Below are positions 36,578 to 46,047 of a stretch of DNA of 64,000 nt, piece after piece (positions within the stretch are counted from its first letter, which is position 1; each line of letters starts with the position of its first letter). The notes under the pieces are model-generated. The model worked only from the letters and a program-made list of their open reading frames with translations, made no database searches and was not told the origin of the DNA. The stretch comes from Salinibacter altiplanensis. Its GTDB lineage: Bacteria; Bacteroidota; Rhodothermia; Rhodothermales; Salinibacteraceae. The DNA lies in NCBI RefSeq assembly GCF_002894645.1, contig NZ_NCQY01000009.1, forward strand, positions 510,220-574,219, read 5' to 3'. A program made the position numbers and the translations under genes.

Positions 36578-37390
36578 CTACGCAGCGGATTCACAGGACT
36601 GCCGAAGGATTCTTTTTCCGATCACATTTTCCGCTACCCGCTTTGCCGCTTCTCGGTATCGCCCCGCTCGGAGACTGGAGATCTCCTTCTCATTAGCAAA
36701 TTCCTCGTAGTGAGATCCTTCCAGAAAGGGATCGGTTCCTGCTAACTCAGAAGTCCACCCTCTCGTCTGCTCATAGCCGAGGGCCAGCAGATCCTCCGTG
36801 ATATCCCCATGCAACTCAATTTGGCCGGCAACGCGTGGGCGGTGATCCTCCCATCGTCCTACACTTTCTGCGGAAATGGGACGCACGTCCCCCAGCGCGT
36901 CCTCCGCATCGTCGGAAACCTCTGCGTGATTGTGGTAGTCGCCAAAATGATGTTTTCGCTCTCCCAATGGAAGTGCGCGCTCCAATACATCTTGCACCGC
37001 ATTCGGATGCTCTACAAACTTCTCGTACTTCAGAGGCACAAACCGCTCGTGCTTTCGTAGTCGCCGGCACACGGGAAGAAACAAATTCCAGTACTTCAAT
37101 CCCACCCAGTAGGTGTCGTTGTCTTTTCCGTGACGGCTGCAGATTATGTCTCGCGGATCGCGAATTAGGTAGACAACATACAGGTTTGGATCGACGTGGA
37201 TAGACGGCTCGATGCGGAGGGAATCGAGCGGATATTTTGTGAGGTATGTGCCCACCGGACGCGATGGTCTCCCTACAAGACTCTCCTCGTGCCCGGAAGA
37301 GAATTCTAGCCCATAGCACGTCTTTAGCACCTCGAAAAGCAGGGTGCTTCCTACTCGAGGACTGACGCATGTGATGTGGATTCGGCGCAT
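36578..37390 (-). CDS. Sulfotransferase (LPS/Stf0-like)
   Basis: A 270-residue sulfotransferase. The loop is ITCVSPRVGSTLLFEVLKTC and the 3'-phosphate site is YLIRDPRDIICSRHGKDND. An internal stretch ERFVPLKYEKFVEHPNAVQD is common to the family. It lies 29 bases after the GT2 gene in the operon order. It would sulfate the exopolysaccharide or a lipid-linked sugar. Confidence 0.82.
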   Translation of the reverse strand: MRRIHITCVSPRVGSTLLFEVLKTCYGLEFSSGHEESLVGRPSRPVGTYLTKYPLDSLRIEPSIHVDPNLYVVYLIRDPRDIICSRHGKDNDTYWVGLKYWNLFLPVCRRLRKHERFVPLKYEKFVEHPNAVQDVLERALPLGERKHHFGDYHNHAEVSDDAEDALGDVRPISAESVGRWEDHRPRVAGQIELHGDITEDLLALGYEQTRGWTSELAGTDPFLEGSHYEEFANEKEISSLRAGRYREAAKRVAENVIGKRILRQSCESAA

Positions 37391-37446
37391 CGGAGGTGAT
37401 CCGGTGCGAATAAGATGAGACCTGTTGCAAACAGCCTGGCTGATTG

Positions 37447-38571
37447 CTAACTAGCGGACGCCGCTTTCTCAAGCACTGTGAGGTACTGTTCGCCAGTGTG
37501 TCGCCAGTGGTAGCGACGCTGAAATCGATCCCGCGCCCGCTCAGCTAGTGCACACGCACGGTCAGGCGAGCGTATCAGACTCGTCAATTTCTCCGCGATG
37601 TTGTCCGGATCTTCAGGATCCGATAGCAGACCGGCGCGTCCATCGTCGAGGATCTCGCGCCGCACGGGCGAATTGTCTGCCACCACCGCACACCCTGATG
37701 CCATTGCTTCCACGTACACGAGGCCGTACGAGTCTTTGAGTGTGGGCATACAAAAGATGTGCGCCCGGCGAAAAGCCTCAATGACATCTTCGCGAGGAAG
37801 ATAATCGTGCGTGTCGACGTCGAAGTTGCAACGCGGGAGATCGGTACGGGTGACAATCATCACCTCGAAAGCGGAGCGGAGGTCCGGATGCTCAGCGTAA
37901 ATCCGGTTCAGCGCCTCAACGAGATTATGAACCCCCTTCCGTGACCCGTCCGAGCCGACGAACAAGATGCGAATCGGTCGAAGCTCCGAAAACTTTTCAT
38001 CGAGAGCGTCAGGCCCGATGGCCCCAATCTTGGGCAAGAAGTATGGTACGTGGTGGACCGCGTCGCGGACGCTTTCGCCCGTTACGGCGTTGACCGCTTC
38101 GACAAACCGCTCGACGGACTCTTCAGTTTTGAGAATGTAGGTGTCAAAGCGGTGGATTTTATGGAGCTCATGCTCGATCTCCTCTCGCCGATCCGCGTAA
38201 TTCGACGCACCGACGTAGTCGTTCGGGACAAATGCGGTCTCGTAAACAACGGGAACGTCACTCCGCAACTGGACGGGCAGCAAGTCGCGCGCCAGAATGA
38301 CGTCCACGTTCCGAGCGATGGATGGCGGGATGACAACATTCTCGCGCATCCACGGCCAGAACGGAAGCGGAATCCCGGACCGCTCCTGAACGCGCTTCAT
38401 GTAGTACCCTAGGTCGTACAGCGTGCTCGACAGGTGGCTGTCGTTAAGTGTTACGCCGGTTCCGGAGTCGATCGACGTAAGACCACGTAAGTTCTTGACG
38501 TATTTATAGTCCGTGTTGTCCAGCTTCTTCAGGACTCTGCTATTCGACATGTAGTTGGTCAACACGTTCAT
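37447..38571 (-). CDS. GT4 family glycosyltransferase
   Basis: A 374-residue GT-B transferase. The donor domain shows IRILFVGSDGSRKGVHNLVE and the loop FCMPTLKDSYGLVYVEAMAS followed by CAVVADNSPVRREIL. The first 60 residues lack the usual glycine-rich start and look lineage-specific. It is 56 bases upstream (in transcription) of the sulfotransferase gene and downstream of a broken GT61 gene. Confidence 0.82.
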   Translation of the reverse strand: MNVLTNYMSNSRVLKKLDNTDYKYVKNLRGLTSIDSGTGVTLNDSHLSSTLYDLGYYMKRVQERSGIPLPFWPWMRENVVIPPSIARNVDVILARDLLPVQLRSDVPVVYETAFVPNDYVGASNYADRREEIEHELHKIHRFDTYILKTEESVERFVEAVNAVTGESVRDAVHHVPYFLPKIGAIGPDALDEKFSELRPIRILFVGSDGSRKGVHNLVEALNRIYAEHPDLRSAFEVMIVTRTDLPRCNFDVDTHDYLPREDVIEAFRRAHIFCMPTLKDSYGLVYVEAMASGCAVVADNSPVRREILDDGRAGLLSDPEDPDNIAEKLTSLIRSPDRACALAERARDRFQRRYHWRHTGEQYLTVLEKAASAS

Positions 38572-38625
38572 GGGACGGATAAATCGTTCCCAAACAGTAG
38601 TGTCTGAGCAGATGCGCAGGTCCCC

Positions 38626-39111
38626 TTAGTCTCGTATTGCGCGGCAGGTGCTCAGAATCTGATCAACACCTGGCCTACTGAGACGGCCCTTTTCGCGGTT
38701 CTCAGCTCCGTGCACGTCGGCAGCTTGAAGGTAGCGATAATCTAGGTCGTTGAATCGGGACAACAGCCAGTAGAACATCGGACGTTTCCGAAAGAACACC
38801 TCAAATACGGTCGTCCCCTTCTGGCAAAACAACAGATGGGCCAGGCCCGCCCCGTGAGCCCCCACGACAACCCCGGCGTTCGAGAACAGCTCAACCTGTT
38901 CGCGGAAGGTCAGGTCCTCCAGAAACACGTCCTCGAAGCCCTGTGCCCGAAGATCGCCGAGAAAATCATCCCGGTTTAGAAAAACACGCTTCTTCGCCTT
39001 TCACTTGATGAATACCCACTTCTGAGACGTCTTGGCAATTCCAGTCTCCTTCGAACGGTTCAGAAACGCTTGCCGCAACCACCAGACATTGTCAAGTGAA
39101 TAAGCGGCTTT
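38626..39111 (-). pseudogene. GT61-type glycosyltransferase remnant with an in-frame stop
   Basis: The minus-strand frame reads AYSLDNVWWLRQAFL ... TSQKWVFIK, then a TGA (39001-39003), then KKRVFLNRDDFLGDLRAQGF, DLTFREQVELFSNAGVVVGA and HGAGLAHLLFCQKGTTVFEV in the same frame. The last part is the hallmark of GT61/EOGT-like transferases. The N-terminal half is missing at the border with an AT-rich patch. Either the gene is decayed, or the 3' piece is translated from the GTG at 38928 as a 100-residue protein; decay is more likely. Confidence 0.6.
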
Positions 39112-39176
39112 TTTCTCATTATTATTTTAATTTTACTATTTACTTATTTATTATTTTACAGTACTATATTTTTATA

Positions 39177-40019
39177 CTATTTTTTACTTTTGCATGTTAG
39201 CCTAATATGTGTATAAATTATACTCAATATTTTTGCTATCCTATTGTAAAATTTCATGTCTCTACTAAGAATAAATTCGCCGTTGTTTGGTGGATAATAA
39301 ACTCTTTTTCTAATTGTCCTATTTATTTCCCTCTCAGTACTTTCCACGTCTTTACTTCTTCCATGTATCATTCTAATTTTTCCGTGAGCGAATCCGCAGA
39401 AGTTCACTCTAAAATTATATTCAGGTGGTAGTGTGGCTATTCTTACATCTTTTTTTTCGTACAATACTTCTCGTAATATGGGCTGATCTTGTAGGGGTTT
39501 TTCTTTCTTTGTGTTTTCTTTTTCGTAAGCACGCTTCCACTCTTTAATAAATTTTTCTGTTTTATCGTTACTCTTGTATGCGAAGAGACCGGAATTGTAG
39601 GCCGAAAAGGAGTCCGGTACATCAGGATGATAATTATCCCAACCACTACTATTTCCAAGAGACATTCGCCGCCCTGGGGCATGACATGCAGCCACGTCGA
39701 ACCGATCGAGGAGCTCAAACACATCCCGTAGATCCTCGGTCACGTACGTGTCCGTATCGAGAAAAATCGTGCGCTCGAAGGGAGACCTCATCATCGCGCC
39801 GATTTTGTCTGTTCGATCGTGTGCTGGCGGGTCCAGGGCATATACCTCGGTGAAGGGCCCCCCCACGTCCGCCCTGTCACTAAAGAGCACGACACCTATG
39901 TCTTCATCATGGACCTTTCTCACTTGGCGCGCAGACTGAATTGCCTCCTCTACATACTGGTCCCCAGTCGCAGAGTACACGAATCCATCTCGTGGTACAC
40001 TTTTCGATTCTGCTTCCAT
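39177..40019 (-). CDS. GT8-like glycosyltransferase with an AT-rich 3' half
   Basis: A 280-residue protein with a GT-A fold: the metal site is RTIFLDTDTYVTEDLRDVFE, then VPDSFSAYNSGLFAYKS and PLQDQPILREVLYE, as in GT8 and related nucleotide-sugar transferases. The first 125 codons are GC-rich like the neighbours. The remaining codons use A/T-ending codons throughout and encode a Lys/Ile-rich end (KFYNRIAKILSIIYTHIRL). The switch occurs near 39640 in one open frame, so the gene may be a chimera of two sources. It is preceded (in transcription) by a GT2 gene 23 bases away. Confidence 0.75.
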   Translation of the reverse strand: MEAESKSVPRDGFVYSATGDQYVEEAIQSARQVRKVHDEDIGVVLFSDRADVGGPFTEVYALDPPAHDRTDKIGAMMRSPFERTIFLDTDTYVTEDLRDVFELLDRFDVAACHAPGRRMSLGNSSGWDNYHPDVPDSFSAYNSGLFAYKSNDKTEKFIKEWKRAYEKENTKKEKPLQDQPILREVLYEKKDVRIATLPPEYNFRVNFCGFAHGKIRMIHGRSKDVESTEREINRTIRKRVYYPPNNGEFILSRDMKFYNRIAKILSIIYTHIRLTCKSKK

Positions 40020-40042
40020 CTTAGCCTCAGTTCATTCTGCTT

Positions 40043-40951
40043 CTAGTCCGCACTTTTGTAGTACTCGCTCACAAACTTTTTACGCTCTCGCCACTCCAAA
40101 TAGTCCTTCTTCCATTTCTGTCCAGTCACTCGCCTTGTCACCCACCGAAGCCACGACACGACAACTCCCTTATATAGCCCTAATGGCATTCCGAGGAGCG
40201 TCGATGGCATGGACACCTCCGAGCCGGAATACACATCCTCAAAGCGTGCAACGCGCCGCGAGGCAACGTGCTCTAGTGTGCATTTTGACTCTGGCACAAA
40301 ATGTTTAACCTCTGCATTTGGCACATACCAGCCAGCAAGCCCGCTTCCCTGAAGCCGTTTCATCATGTCTGTTTCCTCTCCAACTAGCACCTTGCCGGCT
40401 GCCGGATTCAGGCCAATCTCTTCGTCAAAGCCGCCAACCTCCTGAAAGTGTTTGTAGGGACAAGCCCAGTTAGGTCCTATGAATAACTGCGAGACTTCTT
40501 TCTCTCTCCCCCCGTAGTTTAAGCCCGCAACAGAAGGCTGGGCTATTTCCAGCAACTCCTTATCAGGAGGCTCGCCCTCGTATTTACTTTCAATCGGGCC
40601 ACCAAAATAATACCCTTCTGGCCTGCGCCGATACGCCTCCCAATAGGCCGTAAGCCAATACCGACTGGGCTCCACATCGTCGTCAGTAAAAACGATGAGC
40701 TCCCCTCGGGCTGCACTCAAGCCCGAATTCAGGGCACGACTCTTTCCCTGTTGCGGTTCGTGCACGTAGGTGATCGGCAGCTGACCGCTGAACGACTTGA
40801 TGACTTGTTTCGTGCTGTCCGTGCTGTTGTTATTCACAGCGACGAGTTCCCAGTCCGCATCCTCGGGTGGTGCCAGTTTACAGAGCGCCCCAAGCGTGAT
40901 ACGCAGGCGCTCAGCATTGTTGTAGGTACAAAGAACGACGGAAATGTCCAT
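40043..40951 (-). CDS. GT2 family glycosyltransferase
   Basis: A 302-residue GT-A transferase starting MDISVVLCTYNNAERLRITL, with VAVNNNSTDSTKQVIKSF and the metal site ELIVFTDDDVEPSRYWLTAY, then GGFDEEIGLNPAAGKVLVGE, a GT2 acceptor-side motif. It is typical of rhamnosyl- or galactosyl-type chain transferases, though the sugar cannot be read. It is followed by the GT8-like gene in the operon. Confidence 0.87.
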   Translation of the reverse strand: MDISVVLCTYNNAERLRITLGALCKLAPPEDADWELVAVNNNSTDSTKQVIKSFSGQLPITYVHEPQQGKSRALNSGLSAARGELIVFTDDDVEPSRYWLTAYWEAYRRRPEGYYFGGPIESKYEGEPPDKELLEIAQPSVAGLNYGGREKEVSQLFIGPNWACPYKHFQEVGGFDEEIGLNPAAGKVLVGEETDMMKRLQGSGLAGWYVPNAEVKHFVPESKCTLEHVASRRVARFEDVYSGSEVSMPSTLLGMPLGLYKGVVVSWLRWVTRRVTGQKWKKDYLEWRERKKFVSEYYKSAD

Positions 40952-41028
40952 GTTTTCATCCTCTGAGTGTGGTGCGCCTTCAGTAAAAGAAGGACAAGCT
41001 TATCCGATAAGCCCCTCAGGACTTTTCT

Positions 41029-42078
41029 TCAGGAAAGGCGCCGGCCAACCGCTTGAAGTGCCCAAGGAAAGATTTCCCGAACCGGTGCCATTCCCCTGGC
41101 CCGTACTTTGTGTCGCATCCCTTCCACCCATCCCTCGCGCTTGGCTATCCGAGCAGCGATTTGATCAAGCTTTACCAAGGCGTGCTGGCGCACCCGAATG
41201 CTTCCCGTTTTTGGAAGTAAGCGGCGCACACAGGCTTCGTAAATGGCACGCAGGTACTCGTGTACACAAGCAAGATCCTGGATACTAGTCTCCGCAGCGG
41301 CACGGTCGACCCCTTCTACCTCCATCCAAACGAGAAACTCCGATATCCACTTTCGGGCTTTTTCCCTTAAAAGAACACGATGAAGATTGCCGGCCACCTT
41401 TTCACACAGTCGAATTTGCTCCGTTCGCTTCGACACGGTCACCGACCCATCGTGACGGCGGAGTTTGAGCAACGTATCCGGTATATTAGATAATTGGGAC
41501 ACCTGCACTGCCCGGGTCCACAGCTCATAATCTTCAGCGTGTTTCGCCCATTCCGCGTAGCCACCTAACGCCTCCAAGAGGGACTGCCGGATCACGACAC
41601 TCGGATGACACAAACAGGTATTAAACAGCAACTTCCAGGAGACAATTTCCGGCTCGGTCGGAGGAGACCAAGAGCCCTTAAATCGTCCCTCCGCGTCTAT
41701 TTTCTCGACATTCGTTCCTACTACTCCAACATTCGAATGTCTATGCAAAAACTGGACTTGGTACTCTAAACGCTCTGGGTAAGATATATCGTCTCCATCC
41801 ATTCGGGCAATATACTGACCTCGTGCCATGTCAACCCCCCGATTCAAGGACTTGATCAGACCTCTGTTCTCTTGGTGAACGACCCGGATCCGCTCATCTT
41901 GGCCTGCAAACTTGTCTAAAATGTCTTTGGAACCGTCCGTTGAACCATCGTTGATGATTATGAACTCGAAATCTTCAAATGTCTGATTTAGAATACTTTC
42001 AACAGCCTGTTCAAGATGTGGTCTTTCATCATACACTGCCATTACTACACTCACTAGTGGATTTGACGGTAATACCAT
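41029..42078 (-). CDS. GT2 family glycosyltransferase
   Basis: A 349-residue GT-A transferase with VSVVMAVYDERPHLEQAVES, FEFIIINDGSTDGSKDIL and the metal site YIARMDGDDISYPERLEYQV, very close to chain-elongating EPS transferases. The C-terminal 120 residues are helical and basic. It lies 70 bases downstream of the pyruvyl transferase gene. Confidence 0.87.
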   Translation of the reverse strand: MVLPSNPLVSVVMAVYDERPHLEQAVESILNQTFEDFEFIIINDGSTDGSKDILDKFAGQDERIRVVHQENRGLIKSLNRGVDMARGQYIARMDGDDISYPERLEYQVQFLHRHSNVGVVGTNVEKIDAEGRFKGSWSPPTEPEIVSWKLLFNTCLCHPSVVIRQSLLEALGGYAEWAKHAEDYELWTRAVQVSQLSNIPDTLLKLRRHDGSVTVSKRTEQIRLCEKVAGNLHRVLLREKARKWISEFLVWMEVEGVDRAAAETSIQDLACVHEYLRAIYEACVRRLLPKTGSIRVRQHALVKLDQIAARIAKREGWVEGMRHKVRARGMAPVREIFPWALQAVGRRLS

Positions 42079-42148
42079 CTTGACCTCTTCAGATCAATGA
42101 AGAACGACCGGAGATGTCAGCCGTGAGTATCCGTTTTGAAACGCTGAT

Positions 42149-43405
42149 CTAATTCGACGTGGAAGAAGCGAGGTACTCTACCATACTCGCATAAGCCGTT
42201 TCCGAAGCGTCGATTTGTCGCTCAGCCTCCCGAATAAGTTGGGAACGGTACTCCGGAGCCCGACTCCATGCTTCTCGAATCGCCTCATCCAGCGCCACCT
42301 TAAAATCTCCCCGATTAGTACGGAGTACTGTACAACCAACTCCAAACATCTCGGCCAAGCCATGAAATTTATTGTGGTAATACTTCGAGTTAGCAAGTCC
42401 AACGACAGGTACCCCTTGGCTGAGTGCAAACACGCCTCCATGGTAGCTTCCAGTTACTACGACCCGGCACTTTCCAGCCTTACGAATCACCTCTTCGGGA
42501 CTTGTTAGAGAGGCCCCACCATCTGTTTTCTTTCCTACCGCTTTCAAGATCGCTCGAATAGATGCTACGTCGGAATTTTCTCCTCTGTATGCGATCGGAA
42601 CTGGCAACAGAGGGGCATCATATGTGGCAGATGCTTCAGAGAGTACTTCTGCCACTGTCTCCGTCAGGTCTGCAGAAATGTTGGAGTAATAGGCAACTCG
42701 CAAGTTCACCCCAATCCCTTCACCGAGTGCTTGCGGACGCTCGTTGTGCGCTAAGGTAACCGCGTCGTCTCCTGTCACAGTGATTCGATCATCCGGTACC
42801 CCAAGGTCACGCAAGAGCGGATACGAAAATTTTTTCTCACGCAGGGCGATGGACTGGACCTCTGGCAATGCACGCCTCGCTTTGTTTCGTAGACGTGAGG
42901 AGCGAATCGGGCCGATCCCCTGCCCGAACATGAAAACCGGTACTCCTCGACTGTGAGCGAGCATGATGAGGTTGCACACTCTTTCAGCAGAAGCGAAAAG
43001 ATCCGTCATTAATCCGCCTCCGCTCACGAATAGAATGTCCGCCTTCTCAAATCGCTGCACAAATTTATTCCTCGCCTCCACCTCATTTCCTCTTACATTG
43101 GCCTTGGCTTCCGTAAGCCAGTCTTTAATTCTCGGCCATCTCATTGAAAAGAGATCCACAAGATTCGGAATAGCTTGATCAATTCGATGCCACAAAGGTC
43201 GCTTGAGAGCCCAACTCTGTATTTGCCAATCATCTACATCCTCAATTTTGCCATCCCCGCACACAGATTCGTAGTTGGGGTTTTTTTCTATCAGTTGGAT
43301 TTGGGGATCGGAGAGTATTCTTGATATTCTTTTAATTGCAACATGAAACATCGAAGCATCCCCTAAGTTATGACTTGTATTATTACTTTGGACTATTACT
43401 TTCAT
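42149..43405 (-). CDS. Polysaccharide pyruvyl transferase family protein
   Basis: A 418-residue protein of the PF04230 group. Hallmarks are the start VIVQSNNTSHNLGDASMFHV, the centre ILFVSGGGLMTDLFASAERV followed by VPVFMFGQGIGPI, and GSYHGGVFALSQGVPVVGL near the end. Members add pyruvate from PEP to sugars as a ketal, which adds a negative charge to the polymer. The first 60 bases of the gene and the gap in front of it are AT-rich. It is the first gene of this part of the operon after a 513-base gap. Confidence 0.85.
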   Translation of the reverse strand: MKVIVQSNNTSHNLGDASMFHVAIKRISRILSDPQIQLIEKNPNYESVCGDGKIEDVDDWQIQSWALKRPLWHRIDQAIPNLVDLFSMRWPRIKDWLTEAKANVRGNEVEARNKFVQRFEKADILFVSGGGLMTDLFASAERVCNLIMLAHSRGVPVFMFGQGIGPIRSSRLRNKARRALPEVQSIALREKKFSYPLLRDLGVPDDRITVTGDDAVTLAHNERPQALGEGIGVNLRVAYYSNISADLTETVAEVLSEASATYDAPLLPVPIAYRGENSDVASIRAILKAVGKKTDGGASLTSPEEVIRKAGKCRVVVTGSYHGGVFALSQGVPVVGLANSKYYHNKFHGLAEMFGVGCTVLRTNRGDFKVALDEAIREAWSRAPEYRSQLIREAERQIDASETAYASMVEYLASSTSN

Positions 43406-43918
43406 GTTTGATTTTTGATTTCGTAAGTTAAACTACAATTTTAAGTGAAGTGTACCTCCGAATGAAGCGGTGGAACCTCAGCCATTGGCTAGAACACTAC
43501 GGCTTTCGGGGATGAAAATTAGGAATTCCTCAAAAGGCAAAATAAAGAGGATTTCGGGTAGCTTTGCCGAGTCCACTTCACACCTCTGCCCCCTCGGAGC
43601 TGCTCGTCGTCGCGTCGTTGCGAGAGTGAAGCCGTCCTTGTGTGGTAGTGCCTATGCGCTGGTTTTCATTTTTCTACTCTTTAAGATATAAACTTTTCCT
43701 CAGCTGTGGGACATAAATGAATTGGCAATCGATCATCAGTACACTTGCCTCTCGCCATCCTGATTCAAAAAAAAACGTGGAGTGTAGTTTACTCCATACA
43801 ACTCTTTTCTTTACTGATTGAAGTAGGGTTGGACGATCCATAAAGGAAGATATTTACATATTCTTATTTTTTCTCATATATTTTTACCTAAAACATAAGT
43901 GTTTCTCATGTAAAAATA
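43406..43918. other. AT-rich non-coding gap inside the exopolysaccharide locus
   Basis: No gene is recognised in these 513 bases. The sequence is rich in A and T, very unlike the surrounding 60-65% GC coding sequence, and separates two blocks of the locus. It could hold the promoter for the pyruvyl transferase operon, but no clear motif is visible. Confidence 0.5.
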
Positions 43919-45085
43919 CTACTTCAACATATTCGAAATATCATTTTTATTGTTTATTTTTTTTTGTATATTGGTTTGTGTTACTTTTCGATTATTACTG
44001 CACTTTTCTTCTATAACTTGCCATAAAAAGCGTCGAATTTGGGCAACTGCTTGTGGTTTATTTTCCATCGTCCTTACTTCACAGCCGGGAAGTCCTCCTA
44101 TTGCCTCCGAGACGCCTCCCTGCTTTCCCCCAAGGACGGCACACCCGAACCACGCGGCCTCGACCAGGCTAATGCCAAACCCTTCAAAGTCGGACTCTTC
44201 GCAGGAATAGTTCGGATGCAAAAACCCATCGCTTTTGGTGAAGAGCGTCTTTTTCTGGCCTTCCGAGACATACCCGAGAAAGAAGATCGAACGACCATCC
44301 TGATCCCCTGCAATTCTTCGGAGGCGCTCCTTCTCGGGGCCTTTCCCGGCGATCATATAAACAGCATCCTCCAGCAATCCCTCTGCCTTGGCCTCCCGAA
44401 ACGCTTGAACGGCGCGGTGAAGGCCCTTCCGCTCGACGAGCCTGCATACCGAGCTGAAGACCACGCTTCCCTCAGGGATCTCGACGGGCAGGGGCTCAGG
44501 ATCAAGGGACTCCAGCTTATCGAAGTCAAGGCTTGGATGAAGAATAGTACTGGGTTGAGGACGTCTTCCCGTCCGCTGCGTGTATAGCTCTCGCGTGGCC
44601 TCCGAGTTGAAGACGAAACGATCAGCCCTCCGGTGGGCCCGAGCAAGCAATTCTGGATACTGGTCCTGTAGCTGCATAATTTCCAGGCCATGAAACAGGA
44701 TCCACAATCGGATGCCCGTCTGCTCACAGAACCGAAGAATAGGGGGCCCGAACAACGCATCCAGATAGGTTACAAACAGGATGGGCTGCCGCCCCCAAGC
44801 CTGCTGCCAGGCGAGATTCCCTCCACGGCGCAACAGGGCGCCCCACATCCAGGCGGCCCGAAGCTTCCCTAGGGCCTTCGTATCGACATTTTCAGAAAGC
44901 CACTCGGGGGGCGAGGGCGCATAAACCGGATACGGCAACGCGCCGTTCTGTTGTTGGGACGTAATTACGGCTCCCAGCCGCCCTAGGTCGTGCACGGCCT
45001 TCGCGATCTGGTGAGTGAACTCCGCGACCCCGCCGGCTTTCGGCTTGGCATCCGCCGAGAAAATGTAAACGTTCGAAACGCTCAT
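43919..45085 (-). CDS. GT4 family glycosyltransferase with an AT-rich C-terminal tail
   Basis: A 388-residue GT-B transferase beginning VYIFSADAKPKAGGVAEFTH, with GSVVFSSVCRLVERKGLHRA and the loop NYSCEESDFEGFGISLVEAA followed by WFGCAVLGGKQGGVSEAIG. The last 40 residues switch to AT-rich codons and a Lys/Asn-rich sequence (QTNIQKKINNKNDISN) that is not conserved in the family. The end may have been replaced by sequence from another source. It overlaps the upstream sulfotransferase by four bases. Confidence 0.82.
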   Translation of the reverse strand: MSVSNVYIFSADAKPKAGGVAEFTHQIAKAVHDLGRLGAVITSQQQNGALPYPVYAPSPPEWLSENVDTKALGKLRAAWMWGALLRRGGNLAWQQAWGRQPILFVTYLDALFGPPILRFCEQTGIRLWILFHGLEIMQLQDQYPELLARAHRRADRFVFNSEATRELYTQRTGRRPQPSTILHPSLDFDKLESLDPEPLPVEIPEGSVVFSSVCRLVERKGLHRAVQAFREAKAEGLLEDAVYMIAGKGPEKERLRRIAGDQDGRSIFFLGYVSEGQKKTLFTKSDGFLHPNYSCEESDFEGFGISLVEAAWFGCAVLGGKQGGVSEAIGGLPGCEVRTMENKPQAVAQIRRFLWQVIEEKCSNNRKVTQTNIQKKINNKNDISNMLK

Positions 45086-45987
45086 TGGGGTCGGAAGAGA
45101 ACCTGTCGACTTGCCTCAATGCCTGCGTTCTCGGCGGCCTCGTACCACCGCGCGTCTTCTTCTTGAAAGACGGACTTTGATGGCTTCACGTCGGGAAGAC
45201 GCTCCAGGTCCAGCGAAAGACCCGTCCGTTGCTGGATCTCCGTTAATACCACCTCGGGCTGCCGGCTGAAGCGCTCGTACGAAACCGACATGTAGCGGTC
45301 CCCAAAGGCAGATTCCCCGGCCTGCTCGACCCTCTCGTACGCATCTTTCCAGAAGTACATCAGTCGGGTGTGCGCCGTCCACGAATAGAACCGCTTTGCC
45401 AACCCTTCGTCCCCCAAGATTTTTACCCCGTATGCCGATTGCGGGCCGCACCCGGTGATCTCTTCCACATTCCAGTAATTGAACCCGCTTTTCATCTCAA
45501 AAAAGCGGCGGCGGCGCTTGAACAGCTGCCACCGGCCCGGGAGCGAGGATGTAAGCTCCGACGGGAGCAAGTGCGAGGCCGCAAATCCAGCCGGCGATCT
45601 GTGGAGATGGATAACGTACACATCGCCGTCGACAACCTCCGCCAGGCGCCCCACCTTGTTCCAGCACCGAGTTGTGTCGATCACCACTTCATCGTTGCGG
45701 CGCAGAAGCCACTGAAGCCAGGCGGCCTGGCCCTGAGGAAAGGTATTCGACAGCTCGTCCAACGAATAAATCGGGGCATATGAGTCCCAGAACGCTGTAC
45801 TATCCGTTTCCAATGCGTCAATGTACTCGCCGTATACGTCTTTTTCGTGGGACTGGGGAAGCTGTATCAGTGTGGGATTGAACGGCTCGTCAAAGCAGAG
45901 CGCCCCCGACGCCTGTCGGAAACAGCGCCAAAAGATGGTGGAGCCCGAACGTCGGAGCGCCGAAATGATAATTCGCTTCCTGCTCAC
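45082..45987 (-). CDS. PAPS-dependent sulfotransferase
   Basis: A 301-residue sulfotransferase with the loop RKRIIISALRRSGSTIFWRC and the 3'-phosphate site VYVIHLHRSPAGFAASHLLP. Further family regions are YMSVSYERFSRQPEVVLTEI. The start is fixed by the loop being eight residues in. It is the fourth intact sulfotransferase of the locus and is coupled to the GT4 gene downstream. Confidence 0.85.
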   Translation of the reverse strand: MSRKRIIISALRRSGSTIFWRCFRQASGALCFDEPFNPTLIQLPQSHEKDVYGEYIDALETDSTAFWDSYAPIYSLDELSNTFPQGQAAWLQWLLRRNDEVVIDTTRCWNKVGRLAEVVDGDVYVIHLHRSPAGFAASHLLPSELTSSLPGRWQLFKRRRRFFEMKSGFNYWNVEEITGCGPQSAYGVKILGDEGLAKRFYSWTAHTRLMYFWKDAYERVEQAGESAFGDRYMSVSYERFSRQPEVVLTEIQQRTGLSLDLERLPDVKPSKSVFQEEDARWYEAAENAGIEASRQVLFRPQ

Positions 45988-46047
45988 AGTACGGTGTGTC
46001 CTTCGATCTTCGGCAAGGGGAAGATTGCGGGCGGGATATCTCTCACA

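Noticed and set aside
39111..39180. AT-rich patch as an origin of replication or a phage end
   Set aside because: No DnaA-box pattern, integrase or attachment repeat is visible; only base composition stands out.
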